Below are positions 6,208 to 14,043 of a stretch of DNA of 17,381 nt, piece after piece. The notes under the pieces are model-generated. The model was not told the DNA's origin. It did no database searches and saw nothing but the letters and a program-made list of their open reading frames with translations. The number at the start of each line of letters is the position of its first letter. The stretch's first letter is position 1. This DNA comes from an uncultured Collinsella sp. (GTDB taxonomy: Bacteria > Actinomycetota > Coriobacteriia > Coriobacteriales > Coriobacteriaceae). The position numbers and the translations under genes are program-made. Location: assembly GCA_900551185.1 (NCBI GenBank), contig URVF01000011.1:1-17381 (forward strand), in the 5' to 3' direction.

Positions 6208-9200
6208 GACGACGCATCGCTGGGCGGTCGCTCAGCAAAACCCCGAGCTCGAAAAGGAGCTTTCGGCTGGTCTGGGCATTCCCGGGCTGGTGGCGCGCAT
6301 TATGGTCGCGCACGGCATTGGCTCAATCAAAGAGGGCCAATTGTTTTTGACGCCTTCGCTCGATCGCGACTGGGCCGACCCACTCATTATCCCGGGCATG
6401 TCGGTCGTTGCCGACCGCGTTGAGCGCGCTATTCGCAACCACGAGCACATTGCAGTCTTTGGCGATTTTGACGTTGACGGCATTACGTCGACCTGCCTGT
6501 TGACCGAGGCACTGCGCACGTTTGGCGCCGATGTCACGCCGTTTATTCCGCATCGCTTTGATGAGGGCTACGGTCTTTCGCGCGCGGCGCTCGACCGCGT
6601 TAACGAGTTCGCTCGCCCCCAGCTGATCGTGACCGTCGATAACGGCATTGCTGCCAAGGAAGAGGTTTCCTATCTGGAGAGCCTGGGGATCGATTTGGTG
6701 GTCACGGACCATCACGAGCCCTCCGACCAGGTGCCGCAGGGTGTGCCCCTGACCGACCCCAAGCTCGAGGACGAGGGCCCCTCGCGCGAGCTTGCCGGTG
6801 CTGGTGTGGCGCTCAAGCTGGTGCAAGTCCTGGGTGAGCGCCTGGGCAAGCCGTCGTATTGGCGTTCGCTAATCGAGGTCGCGGCGCTGGGCACCGTGTC
6901 CGACATGATGCCGCTCACGCCCGAGAACCGCGCGCTGGTTGCCGAGGGCATCCAGCAGATGCGCGTAACCGCTCGCCCCGGCTATATCGCGCTTGCCGCG
7001 CTCGCCAAGGCGGACCTTTCGAGCATTACGGCGGATGGCCTGTCATTCTCGCTCATTCCCCGCTTAAACGCTGCCGGTCGCATGGCCGATCCCAAGCTGG
7101 CGCTCGACCTGCTGCTTGCCCGCAATCCCATCGAAGCAAGCGCGCTTGCCGCCGAGCTCGAGGAAATCAACCGCCAGCGCCGTGAGATCGAGGCGGAGCT
7201 CACGCGCGATGCCATGGCAAAGGTCGAGGAGACCTATGACGGCGGACGCGCGATCGTCGTGGGCGGCGAAGGCTGGCACGAGGGCGTCAAGGGCATCGTG
7301 GCAAGCCGTCTGACCAACCGCTACCACGTGCCGGCGCTGCTGTTCTCGATCGAGGATGGTATCGCGCGCGGCTCTGGTCGCTCGGTGGGCAAAGTTAACC
7401 TGTTTGACGCTATCGAGCGCTGTTCCGACCTGATGATTCGTCGCGGCGGACATGCCGGCGCGGTGGGTGTGACCATCGAGGCGTCCAAGCTCGATGAGTT
7501 CCGCCGTCGCCTTTCCGCCGTGTTGTCCGAGCTTCCCGCCGAGGACTTTGAGGACACCGACGAGGTTGCCGCCACGGTCGACCTTTCCGAGCTGAATATC
7601 GAGACTATAGAGCAGATTTCCCGCCTTGAGCCGTTTGGCCAGGGTAATAAGGTGCCGCTGCTGGCCGCCGAGGGCGTGACGATGTGTGATCGCGCCGTGG
7701 TGGGTAAGACCGGCGAGCATATGCGCTTCGTGGCGACGGATGGCGCCGCGAGTGTGCCGGCCATCATGTTTCGTGTACCGCAGATCGACAGGCTTATCAA
7801 TTGCGACAGCGCCGTCGACTTGGTGTTCGAGGCCGTTGCCGAGCATTGGCAGGGTCGTGTGAAGCCCAAGCTCATGGTCAAGGATGTTCTGGTCCGCGAT
7901 AGCACGCTGCCCAGCGTCGACGATCCGGCATGCGAGCTTCGTCGTGGCGTGCAGCCGGCGGATTCCGGCCTGCGCTTGGAGTCGCGCAAGCGCGAGACGC
8001 TCGCCCAGCTTTCCTATACCGAGCTCACGCGCTCGCTTATCCATAGCTTTATCGGATCGAACCAGCCGCACCGCGCGCAGGTTGAGGCGCTCGACGCCTT
8101 GGCCGATCACCAGAGTGTCTTGGCGGTTATGGGAACGGGCCGCGGCAAGTCGCTCATCTTCCATGTGCATGCCGCGCGTGAGGCGGTGCTTCGCGGACGT
8201 GCGAGCATCTTTGTCTATCCGCTGCGTGCGCTTGTTGCCGACCAGGCCTATCACCTCTCGTCGACGATGGCATCGCTTGGCATTGGCGTTGGCGTGCTTA
8301 CCGGCGAGACCGTGGAGGCCGCGCGCGATGACGTGTTCGCCGGCCTAGCTTCGGGCCGCACCGGTATCGTGCTCACGACGCCCGAGTTCCTATCTATCCA
8401 CCGTGACCGCTTCGCGCGTTCGGGCCGCATCGGCTTTGTCGTTATCGATGAGGCGCATCATGCCGGTCTTGCCAAGGGCGGCGACCGCAGCGCCTATCTC
8501 GACATGCCCGATATCCTCAAAGCCCTGGGCGACCCGGTCGTTATGGCTGCGACGGCCACCGCGACGGCTCCGGTTGTGGCCGAGCTTGCCCGCATGTTGC
8601 CGATCACTCGCACGGTGGTCGACGAGACGGTGCGCGAGAACCTGCGGCTCGAGGACGACCGCGATCTTGCAAGTCGCGAGAACCGTTTGGTGTCGATTGT
8701 GGCGACGGGGGAAAAGACCGTCATCTACGTCAATTCGCGCGACCAGTCCGTGGCGCTCGCCAAGACGTTGCGCAAGCGTGTGCCCGATTGCGCAACCCAT
8801 ATCGCGTTCTATAACGCGGGGCTTGTGCGTTCCGATCGCCGTCGCGTGGAGGAAGCATTCCGAGACGGCAGCCTCAGCTGCATCGTCTCGACATCTGCCT
8901 TTGGCGAGGGCGTCAACCTGCCCGATATCCGCCATGTCGTGCTCTATCACATGCCGTTTGGCGGCATTGAGTTTAACCAGATGAGCGGTCGTGCCGGTCG
9001 CGATGGCCAGCCCGCCGTGATCCACCTGCTCTATTCGTCGCGCGATGCCCGCATTAACGAGCGCCTGCTCGACTGCTACGCACCCGAGCGCGACGAGCTC
9101 GTCACGCTCTATCGCGCGCTGCAGACCATGTGGCGCTCCAACCGCGGCAAGACGGGGGACGATTCCTTTAGCGCGAGCGATATCGACATCGCGCAGATGT

Positions 9201-9481
9201 GCCTTGCCATCGATGCCCGCACGCCGGTCGACGAGCGCTCGGTGGAAAGCGGCCTAGGAATCTTCGAAGAGCTTGGTTTCTGTCGCGTTTCGGGGCTTGA
9301 CGACACCCGTCGCATCGCGATGGCCGAAAACCCCGGCCGCGTGCAATTGAGCAGGTCAATTCGCTATTTGGAGGGCTTGCGCTCGCGCATGGAGTTTTCG
9401 GCTTTCCGGAGCTGGGCGCTCGATTCGTGCGCTTCTGATATGCTAGCCAAAGTTAACCGCCCGATCGTACCGCGGGCCTAG
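6194..9481 (+). CDS. recJ: RecJ single-strand exonuclease fused to a RecQ/DEAH-type helicase
   Basis: 1095-aa two-enzyme protein. N-terminal half (about 1-560) is RecJ: DHH-family motif DFDVDG (D91, D93, D95), a TVDNGIAA motif, DHH at 172-174, LGTVSDMMPL, DHHA1-like elements WHEGVKGIVASRL and RRGGHAGAVG, then an OB-like region; it should degrade ssDNA 5' to 3'. C-terminal half (about 600-1095) is a superfamily 2 helicase: GTGRGKS Walker A (647-653), DEAH box (752-755), ATATATAP motif III, SAFGEGVNLPDIRHVV motif V, and QMSGRAGR motif VI (929-936), then a winged-helix-like tail without the usual RecQ Cys4 zinc site. All catalytic motifs look intact. The frame is open from 6149, but ATG 6194 has GGGGG 9 bases upstream. 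relA follows after 15 bases. Confidence 0.92.
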   Translation: MSSLKTTHRWAVAQQNPELEKELSAGLGIPGLVARIMVAHGIGSIKEGQLFLTPSLDRDWADPLIIPGMSVVADRVERAIRNHEHIAVFGDFDVDGITSTCLLTEALRTFGADVTPFIPHRFDEGYGLSRAALDRVNEFARPQLIVTVDNGIAAKEEVSYLESLGIDLVVTDHHEPSDQVPQGVPLTDPKLEDEGPSRELAGAGVALKLVQVLGERLGKPSYWRSLIEVAALGTVSDMMPLTPENRALVAEGIQQMRVTARPGYIALAALAKADLSSITADGLSFSLIPRLNAAGRMADPKLALDLLLARNPIEASALAAELEEINRQRREIEAELTRDAMAKVEETYDGGRAIVVGGEGWHEGVKGIVASRLTNRYHVPALLFSIEDGIARGSGRSVGKVNLFDAIERCSDLMIRRGGHAGAVGVTIEASKLDEFRRRLSAVLSELPAEDFEDTDEVAATVDLSELNIETIEQISRLEPFGQGNKVPLLAAEGVTMCDRAVVGKTGEHMRFVATDGAASVPAIMFRVPQIDRLINCDSAVDLVFEAVAEHWQGRVKPKLMVKDVLVRDSTLPSVDDPACELRRGVQPADSGLRLESRKRETLAQLSYTELTRSLIHSFIGSNQPHRAQVEALDALADHQSVLAVMGTGRGKSLIFHVHAAREAVLRGRASIFVYPLRALVADQAYHLSSTMASLGIGVGVLTGETVEAARDDVFAGLASGRTGIVLTTPEFLSIHRDRFARSGRIGFVVIDEAHHAGLAKGGDRSAYLDMPDILKALGDPVVMAATATATAPVVAELARMLPITRTVVDETVRENLRLEDDRDLASRENRLVSIVATGEKTVIYVNSRDQSVALAKTLRKRVPDCATHIAFYNAGLVRSDRRRVEEAFRDGSLSCIVSTSAFGEGVNLPDIRHVVLYHMPFGGIEFNQMSGRAGRDGQPAVIHLLYSSRDARINERLLDCYAPERDELVTLYRALQTMWRSNRGKTGDDSFSASDIDIAQMCLAIDARTPVDERSVESGLGIFEELGFCRVSGLDDTRRIAMAENPGRVQLSRSIRYLEGLRSRMEFSAFRSWALDSCASDMLAKVNRPIVPRA

Positions 9482-9496
9482 GGGAAGGGGACCTCG

Positions 9497-11857
9497 ATGG
9501 ATGCCGCAGCCCGTACCGCCCATGATTCCACCCTCCAGCCGTTTTCGGAGATGGAGCACTATAAGCATGCCGATGAGCTGCCGCCCGAGATTATGGCGGA
9601 CAGCTACGACAAGCTGGAGCGTCTGTGCCTCAAATATATGAATGAGGACGACTTTTCTAAGGTTGAGCAGGCCTACTGCTTTGCTGCCGAGAAGCATTGC
9701 AACCAAAAGCGGCGCTCGGGTGAGATGTACATCAACCATCCCGTCGAGGTGGCCATCATTCTGGCCGATCTTAAGATGGACTGTGACGTGGTGTGCGCCG
9801 CGCTGCTGCACGATACCGTCGAGGATACCGAGACTTCGCTTGCCGATGTTTCCGGCCTGTTTGGCGATACGGTGGCCGAGCTCGTCGATGGCGTGACCAA
9901 GCTCACCAACATCGAAGTCGACAGCATGGACGAGAAACAGGCCCTCACGCTGCGCAAGATGTTCCTCGCCATGTCCAAGGACATCCGCGTCATCATCGTT
10001 AAGCTTGCCGACCGTCTGCACAACATGCGCACCCTTGCAGCCCTGCGTGAGGACCGTCGCCTGTTTAAGGCTCGCGAGACCATGGACGTGTATGCGCCTC
10101 TGGCCGACCGTCTGGGCATGAGCTCCATTAAATGGGAGCTCGAGGACCTGTCCTTCTTCTACCTTGAGCCCGACGCCTACCAGCGCATCGCGCGCATGGT
10201 GGCTGAGTCGCGCGAGGTTCGCGAGCGCTATCTGGCCGAGACCATCAAGACGCTCACCGACGAGCTCAACCGCATTGGCCTGGAGGGCTTCCAGATCAAC
10301 GGCCGCTCCAAGCACTATTGGTCCATCTACCAAAAGATGAAGCGCAAGGGCAAGGAATTCTCCGAGATCTACGACCTGGTGGCACTGCGCGTCATCACGC
10401 ATTCGGTGCGCGATTGCTACTCCACGCTCGGCGCGGTGCATACGCTGTGGCACCCCATGCCCGGTCGCTTTAAAGACTATATCGCCATGCCCAAGGTCAA
10501 TAACTACCAGTCGCTCCATACGACGGTTATCGGCCCCACGGCTCGTCCGCTCGAGATTCAGATTCGAACCTACGAGATGCATGAGCAGGCCGAGTACGGC
10601 ATTGCCGCCCACTGGCTATATAAGAAGTCGGGCGGATCGTCTGCTTCCAAGACCAATGACGCTCAACGTTTGGACGACCAGATCAACTGGCTCAAGCATT
10701 CGCTCGATTGGGCTGCGTCTGATGAGATCACCGACGCCAAGGAATACCTGCATTCGCTGAAGGTCGACCTCTTCGATCAGGAGATCTTCGTCTTTACGCC
10801 CAAGGGCGAGGTCATGGCGCTTCGTGCCGGCTCCACGCCGCTCGACTTTGCCTATGCCGTTCACACCGAGGTGGGAAACCACTGCGTCGGCGCTAAGATC
10901 AACGGTGCTGTGGCCCCGCTCACGCACGAGATCAAGACGGGCGACCGCGTTGAAATCCTGACTAACAAGAGTTCCAAACCGTCGCGTGATTGGCTCAAGA
11001 TCGTCAAGACGCCTTCGGCCAAGTCCAAGATCCGTCGCTACTTTGCCGCCGCGACTAAGGACGACGACGCTGCCGCCGGCCGCGATATGCTGGCCAAGGA
11101 CCTGCGCAAGCGCGGGTATGGCATCTCCACGCCGCGCTCCACGCGTGCGCTCAACGCCGTGGCGGAGCAGTTTAACTTCAAGCAGCTCGAGGACCTGTTT
11201 GCTGCCGTCGGCGCCGGCAAGGTTGCCCCGCGCGCTGTGGGTAATAAGGTCGAGCAAATCTTGGACCCCAAGCCCGAGGAACAGCTCACCAAGGCCGAGG
11301 CTATCGCCGAGGTCGTGAAACAGCCGGCCCGCGGCTCCAACCGCAAGCCGCAAAAGCGTGGCAAGAGCGCAAGTAACGGCATTATCGTTAAGGGCGAGAG
11401 CAACAGTGGCCTGCTGGTCCGTCTGGCTCATTGCTGCAACCCCGTGACGGGCGACGATATCGTCGGCTTCATCACGCGTGGCCGAGGTGTCTCAGTGCAT
11501 CGCGCCAACTGCCCCAACGTCAAGGGCCTCATGGAGCACCCAGAGCGCATGATTGACGTAGAGTGGGATGGTGCTGCCGACACTCTCTTCCAGGTCGAGA
11601 TCGTGGTCGAGTGCCTGGACCGCATGGGCCTGCTCAAGGACGTCACCATTGCCATTGGCGATGCAGGCGGCAATATCCTTTCCGCCGCCACCTCGACCAA
11701 CCGCGAGGGTATTGCGACTCTGCGCTTTATGGTCGAGATTTCGGATGCGAGCGGCCTGGATCCGCTGCTGGCTTCCATCAGCAGTGTCGATTCGGTCTAC
11801 GACGCTCGCCGTCTTATGCCCGGCGAAGGCGGAGCTCAGCTCAAGCGCCGTGTGTAG
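9497..11857 (+). CDS. relA: RelA/SpoT (Rsh) bifunctional-type (p)ppGpp synthetase/hydrolase
   Basis: 786-aa cytoplasmic stringent-response enzyme of full Rsh length. Order: HD hydrolase domain with H81 (NHPVEVA) and the intact LLHDTVED motif (H105-D106), so ppGpp hydrolysis is expected; synthetase domain beginning at RSKHYWSIYQKMKRKGK (R270) with EIYDLVALRVI; TGS domain (~428-490, IFVFTPKGEVMALRAGSTPLDF); a basic linker; a zinc-finger-like HCCNPVTGDDIVGFITRGRG (~645) with ANCPN; and a C-terminal ACT domain (~700-780). ATG 9497 is set 6 bases after GGGGAAGGGG (9481-9490), 15 bases downstream of recJ, hence a shared transcript. A strong hairpin terminator follows. With both active sites intact it could be the only long Rsh in the cell, which cannot be verified from this window. 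Confidence 0.96.
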   Translation: MDAAARTAHDSTLQPFSEMEHYKHADELPPEIMADSYDKLERLCLKYMNEDDFSKVEQAYCFAAEKHCNQKRRSGEMYINHPVEVAIILADLKMDCDVVCAALLHDTVEDTETSLADVSGLFGDTVAELVDGVTKLTNIEVDSMDEKQALTLRKMFLAMSKDIRVIIVKLADRLHNMRTLAALREDRRLFKARETMDVYAPLADRLGMSSIKWELEDLSFFYLEPDAYQRIARMVAESREVRERYLAETIKTLTDELNRIGLEGFQINGRSKHYWSIYQKMKRKGKEFSEIYDLVALRVITHSVRDCYSTLGAVHTLWHPMPGRFKDYIAMPKVNNYQSLHTTVIGPTARPLEIQIRTYEMHEQAEYGIAAHWLYKKSGGSSASKTNDAQRLDDQINWLKHSLDWAASDEITDAKEYLHSLKVDLFDQEIFVFTPKGEVMALRAGSTPLDFAYAVHTEVGNHCVGAKINGAVAPLTHEIKTGDRVEILTNKSSKPSRDWLKIVKTPSAKSKIRRYFAAATKDDDAAAGRDMLAKDLRKRGYGISTPRSTRALNAVAEQFNFKQLEDLFAAVGAGKVAPRAVGNKVEQILDPKPEEQLTKAEAIAEVVKQPARGSNRKPQKRGKSASNGIIVKGESNSGLLVRLAHCCNPVTGDDIVGFITRGRGVSVHRANCPNVKGLMEHPERMIDVEWDGAADTLFQVEIVVECLDRMGLLKDVTIAIGDAGGNILSAATSTNREGIATLRFMVEISDASGLDPLLASISSVDSVYDARRLMPGEGGAQLKRRV

Positions 11858-11890
11858 GTGCGAGAGCCTCTCAGCATCATAGATATTGGT

Positions 11891-11928
11891 TACGTTCGAG
11901 GCATCGTTTGGTGCCTCGAACGTATTTT
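11891..11928 (+). terminator. Intrinsic terminator/attenuator between relA and the MBL gene
   Basis: A perfect 13-bp stem (11891-11903 TACGTTCGAGGCA with 11912-11924) closes an 8-base loop and is followed by TTTT (11925-11928). It is 33 bases after the relA stop and only 2 bases before the Shine-Dalgarno of the next gene, leaving no room for a separate promoter downstream of it. Confidence 0.85.
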
Positions 11929-11945
11929 AGAAGGAGGGCATGCGC

Positions 11946-12629
11946 ATGGACGATATGACTTTGGACCTGACACCCCGAGGTGCGGCTTCGATTGAGGCGC
12001 TCGTCAACGGCCCGATTCAGACCAACAGTTACGCCGTGATTTCGAATGACGAGTGCTTAATCGTCGATCCGGCGTGGGAGGGCGAGCGTCTTGTGGAGCA
12101 TATCCGCACCGCGCATCCCGAGGTGCGCGTACTCGGCTCTGTCTGCACGCACGGTCATGCCGACCATGTTGGCGGGGTTGCCGGGGTTCGAGCTGTCGTT
12201 GGCGACAGTGCACTATATGAGTTGTGCGCTAAGGACGTGACGGTACCTCGCGCAAATATCGAGGAGCAGCGTGTCATGTGGGGTATCGAGACGCCCGATC
12301 CGGGTGAGCCGACGCGTTTGCTTGCCGAGGGCGATACAATCGAGGTGGGCGACGTCTGCCTGCAGGTGATCGAGACGCCGGGGCATACGCCGGGCGGCAT
12401 CGTCCTGTTCGCCGCGACCGAGCAGGGGAACATCGCCTTTGTGGGCGACACGCTCTTCCCGGGCAGCCACGGTCGTACCGATCTTTCCGGCGGTGACGAG
12501 GCGGCGATTATGCGCTCGCTCTCCAAACTTGCCAAGACGCTTCCGCCCGATACCGTTTGCTTGACGGGCCATGGCGATTCGACCACGATGGCGCGCGAAC
12601 TTATGCAGAACCCGCTTATGCAGATGTAG
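11946..12629 (+). CDS. MBL-fold metallo-hydrolase (glyoxalase II-like)
   Basis: 227-aa cytoplasmic metallo-beta-lactamase-fold enzyme. The full metal-site set is visible: HxHxDH (H69, H71, D73, H74 in THGHADHVGG), H147 in TPGHTPGG, D168 in VGDTLF, and H209 in LTGHGD. The short YcbL/glyoxalase II-like form suggests a thioester or related hydrolase; the substrate is unknown. ATG 11940 is possible, but the perfect AAGGAGGG (11931-11938) lies 7 bases before ATG 11946 and almost touches 11940, so I chose 11946. The gene follows relA, as MBL genes do in the recJ-relA cluster of many Firmicutes, but a terminator hairpin separates the two. Confidence 0.9.
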   Translation: MDDMTLDLTPRGAASIEALVNGPIQTNSYAVISNDECLIVDPAWEGERLVEHIRTAHPEVRVLGSVCTHGHADHVGGVAGVRAVVGDSALYELCAKDVTVPRANIEEQRVMWGIETPDPGEPTRLLAEGDTIEVGDVCLQVIETPGHTPGGIVLFAATEQGNIAFVGDTLFPGSHGRTDLSGGDEAAIMRSLSKLAKTLPPDTVCLTGHGDSTTMARELMQNPLMQM

Positions 12630-12774
12630 GCTCGAAGCCGTCTTTCGAACCACGAAGACCGCTCAATCGTCAAGCTATTTTCCCCAGTGGGTCGATTCTG
12701 TGGGGCAAACGGTCAAAATTTGTCCAATCGGATGGTATTCGTGAACAAACGAACGTTTATGCTCGGGTATGTCG

Positions 12775-12783
12775 TGGTAAAAT
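12775..12783 (+). promoter_or_regulatory. Extended -10 promoter of fba
   Basis: TGgTAAAAT (TG 12775-12776, hexamer TAAAAT 12778-12783) fits an extended -10 element. No clear -35 is visible at 17 bases (GTTTAT-like sequence). Transcription near 12790 would give a 34-base leader before the aldolase start. Confidence 0.6.
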
Positions 12784-12823
12784 CTCAGGCGTTATCGGAG
12801 CAACCTTACAGGAGGTTTCTTTT

Positions 12824-13690
12824 ATGCTCGTCAACGCAGCAGACATGCTCAAGAAGGCCGAGGCCGGCAAGTACGGTCTCGGTGCCTTCAACACCAACAA
12901 CCTCGAGTGGACCCTGGCTATTCTCCAGGCCGCCGAGGAGGCCAAGTCTCCGCTGATCCTTCAGTGCACCGCTGGTGCCGCTAAGTGGATGGGCGGTTTC
13001 AAGGTCTGCGCCGACATGGTCAAGGCTGCCGTCGAGGCCACGGGCGTTACCGTTCCCGTCGCCCTTCACCTCGATCACGGTTCTTACGAGGACTGCTTCA
13101 AGTGCATCGAGGCCGGCTTCACGTCCATCATGTATGACGGCTCTCACGAGGAGACCTTCCAGCTTAACCTCGACCGCACCAAGGAGCTCGTTGAGCTTGC
13201 CCACTCCAAGGGCATGTCCATCGAGGCCGAGGTCGGCGGCATCGGCGGCACCGAGGACGGCGTGACCTCCAGCGGCGAGCTCGCTGATCCTGCTGAGTGC
13301 AAGCAGATTGCTGACCTGGGCGTCGACTTCCTCGCCTGCGGTATCGGCAACATCCACGGCGTGTACCCTGCCGACTGGGCTGGCCTTTCCTTCGAGCGCC
13401 TGGGCGAGATCAAGGCTCAGACCGGCGACCTGCCCCTCGTCCTGCACGGTGGCACCGGCATCCCCGAGGATCAGATCAAGAAGGCCATCTCCCTGGGTAT
13501 CTCCAAGATCAACGTCAACACCGATCTGCAGCTCGTCTTCGCCAAGGGCGTTCGCGAGTACATCGAGGCTGGCAAGGATCAGCAGGGCAAGGGCTTTGAC
13601 CCCCGCAAGCTCCTCAAGCCTGGTCGCGACAACATCGTTGCCCGCACCAAGGAGCTCATGGAGGAGTTTGGCTCCGTCAACAAGGCGTAA
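12824..13690 (+). CDS. fba: Class II fructose-1,6-bisphosphate aldolase
   Basis: 288-aa cytoplasmic zinc enzyme that interconverts fructose-1,6-bisphosphate with glyceraldehyde-3-phosphate and dihydroxyacetone phosphate in glycolysis and gluconeogenesis. Class II signatures: GAFNTNN near the N-terminus, HLDHGSYEDCFKCIEAGF with the zinc/active-site region (H82, D84, H85), MYDGSHEE, EAEVGG (E136), HGGTGIPEDQIKKAISLGI (H208) and INVNTDLQ for phosphate binding. The frame is open from 12557, but ATG 12824 has AGGAGG (12810-12815) 8 bases upstream and gives the normal length. Codon use is strongly biased to C-ending codons, fitting high expression. It is monocistronic: promoter upstream, palindromic repeat downstream. 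The related tagatose-bisphosphate aldolases (GatY/KbaY) cannot be fully excluded. Confidence 0.93.
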   Translation: MLVNAADMLKKAEAGKYGLGAFNTNNLEWTLAILQAAEEAKSPLILQCTAGAAKWMGGFKVCADMVKAAVEATGVTVPVALHLDHGSYEDCFKCIEAGFTSIMYDGSHEETFQLNLDRTKELVELAHSKGMSIEAEVGGIGGTEDGVTSSGELADPAECKQIADLGVDFLACGIGNIHGVYPADWAGLSFERLGEIKAQTGDLPLVLHGGTGIPEDQIKKAISLGISKINVNTDLQLVFAKGVREYIEAGKDQQGKGFDPRKLLKPGRDNIVARTKELMEEFGSVNKA

Positions 13691-13697
13691 GCGTCGC

Positions 13698-13810
13698 TAA
13701 ACTTCCCGTCGGAAGCCCCGTCCCCCTACACTGTTTCCTTTGCGCTCACCTGGCTTCGCCAGAAGTCGCGCCAAGGAAACAGTTCCGGGGGACGGGGCTT
13801 CCTTCGTTTA
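13698..13810. repeat. Large cruciform-like inverted repeat after fba
   Basis: Nested perfect arms: GGAAGCCCCGTCCCCC (13711-13726) with 13787-13802; ACTGTTTCCTT (13730-13740) with 13773-13783; GCGC (13742-13745) with 13768-13771; and a central CTGGC-TTC-GCCAG hairpin (13750-13762). TAAAC/GTTTA (13698-13702 and 13806-13810) may add an outer pair. The ~92-base fold is far larger than a terminator, though it could also stop the fba transcript (TTC-rich, no clean U-tract). It looks like a dispersed palindromic element of the MITE/REP type. Confidence 0.85.
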
Positions 13811-13846
13811 ACGCCGCAGGGTTACGAGTCTGAATTAAGATGGCTA

Positions 13847-13935
13847 CTGGCTTTGCCAGAAGTCGCGCGACGGAATCAGCTCCGGGGAAACGGGGCCTCC
13901 TTTGTTAACTCGCTACAGGGTTACTGGGCTGAATT
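13847..13935 (+). repeat. Degenerate direct copy of the right half of the palindromic element
   Basis: This stretch repeats 13750-13836 with roughly 80% identity by eye: CTGGCTTtGCCAGAAGTCGC, then GGAAtCAGcTCCGGGG, ACGGGGCcTCCTTtGTT, CAGGGTTAC and CTGAATT. The left arms are missing, so it cannot form the full cruciform. The two copies lie about 97-99 bases apart. Confidence 0.8.
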
Positions 13936-13978
13936 CATTTTTTCTAGGTACCGTTTATCGGTGTTGAGGGTTCCTTTA

Positions 13979-14008
13979 TTGGGGCTTTCTTTTTTATCTC
14001 GCTACAAT
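13979..14008 (+). promoter_or_regulatory. Promoter of the transglutaminase-like gene
   Basis: TTGGGG (13979-13984) and TACAAT (14003-14008) are separated by 18 bases in a T-rich stretch. Start of transcription near 14015 would give a ~29-base leader, which also excludes much use of a GTG at 14026. The rest of 13936-14043 is AT-rich and shows no other feature. Confidence 0.55.
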
Positions 14009-14043
14009 GGGCTTCAAGCGTTCTAGTGACTTGGAGTTTTAGT

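Noticed and set aside
7064..8254. Long minus-strand open frame (396 codons) opposite recJ
   Set aside because: It is an antisense shadow of a GC-rich coding strand; it has no recognisable motifs or ribosome site and its composition is low-complexity in R, H, L and G.
9443..10612. Minus-strand open frame of 389 codons opposite relA
   Set aside because: Same cause: codon bias of relA keeps the opposite frame free of stops; no family features are seen.
12640..12657. Weak hairpin GTCTT-t-CG / CGAAGAC after the MBL gene as a terminator
   Set aside because: It has a bulge and no T-run; support is too weak to annotate.
13698..13935. CRISPR array reading of the repeats after fba
   Set aside because: Only two copies, diverged, with ~10-base separation and palindromic arms; no regular spacer-repeat pattern and no cas genes.
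14026..14043. GTG start six codons upstream for the transglutaminase-like gene
   Set aside because: No ribosome site precedes it, whereas GGAG lies 7 bases before ATG 14044.
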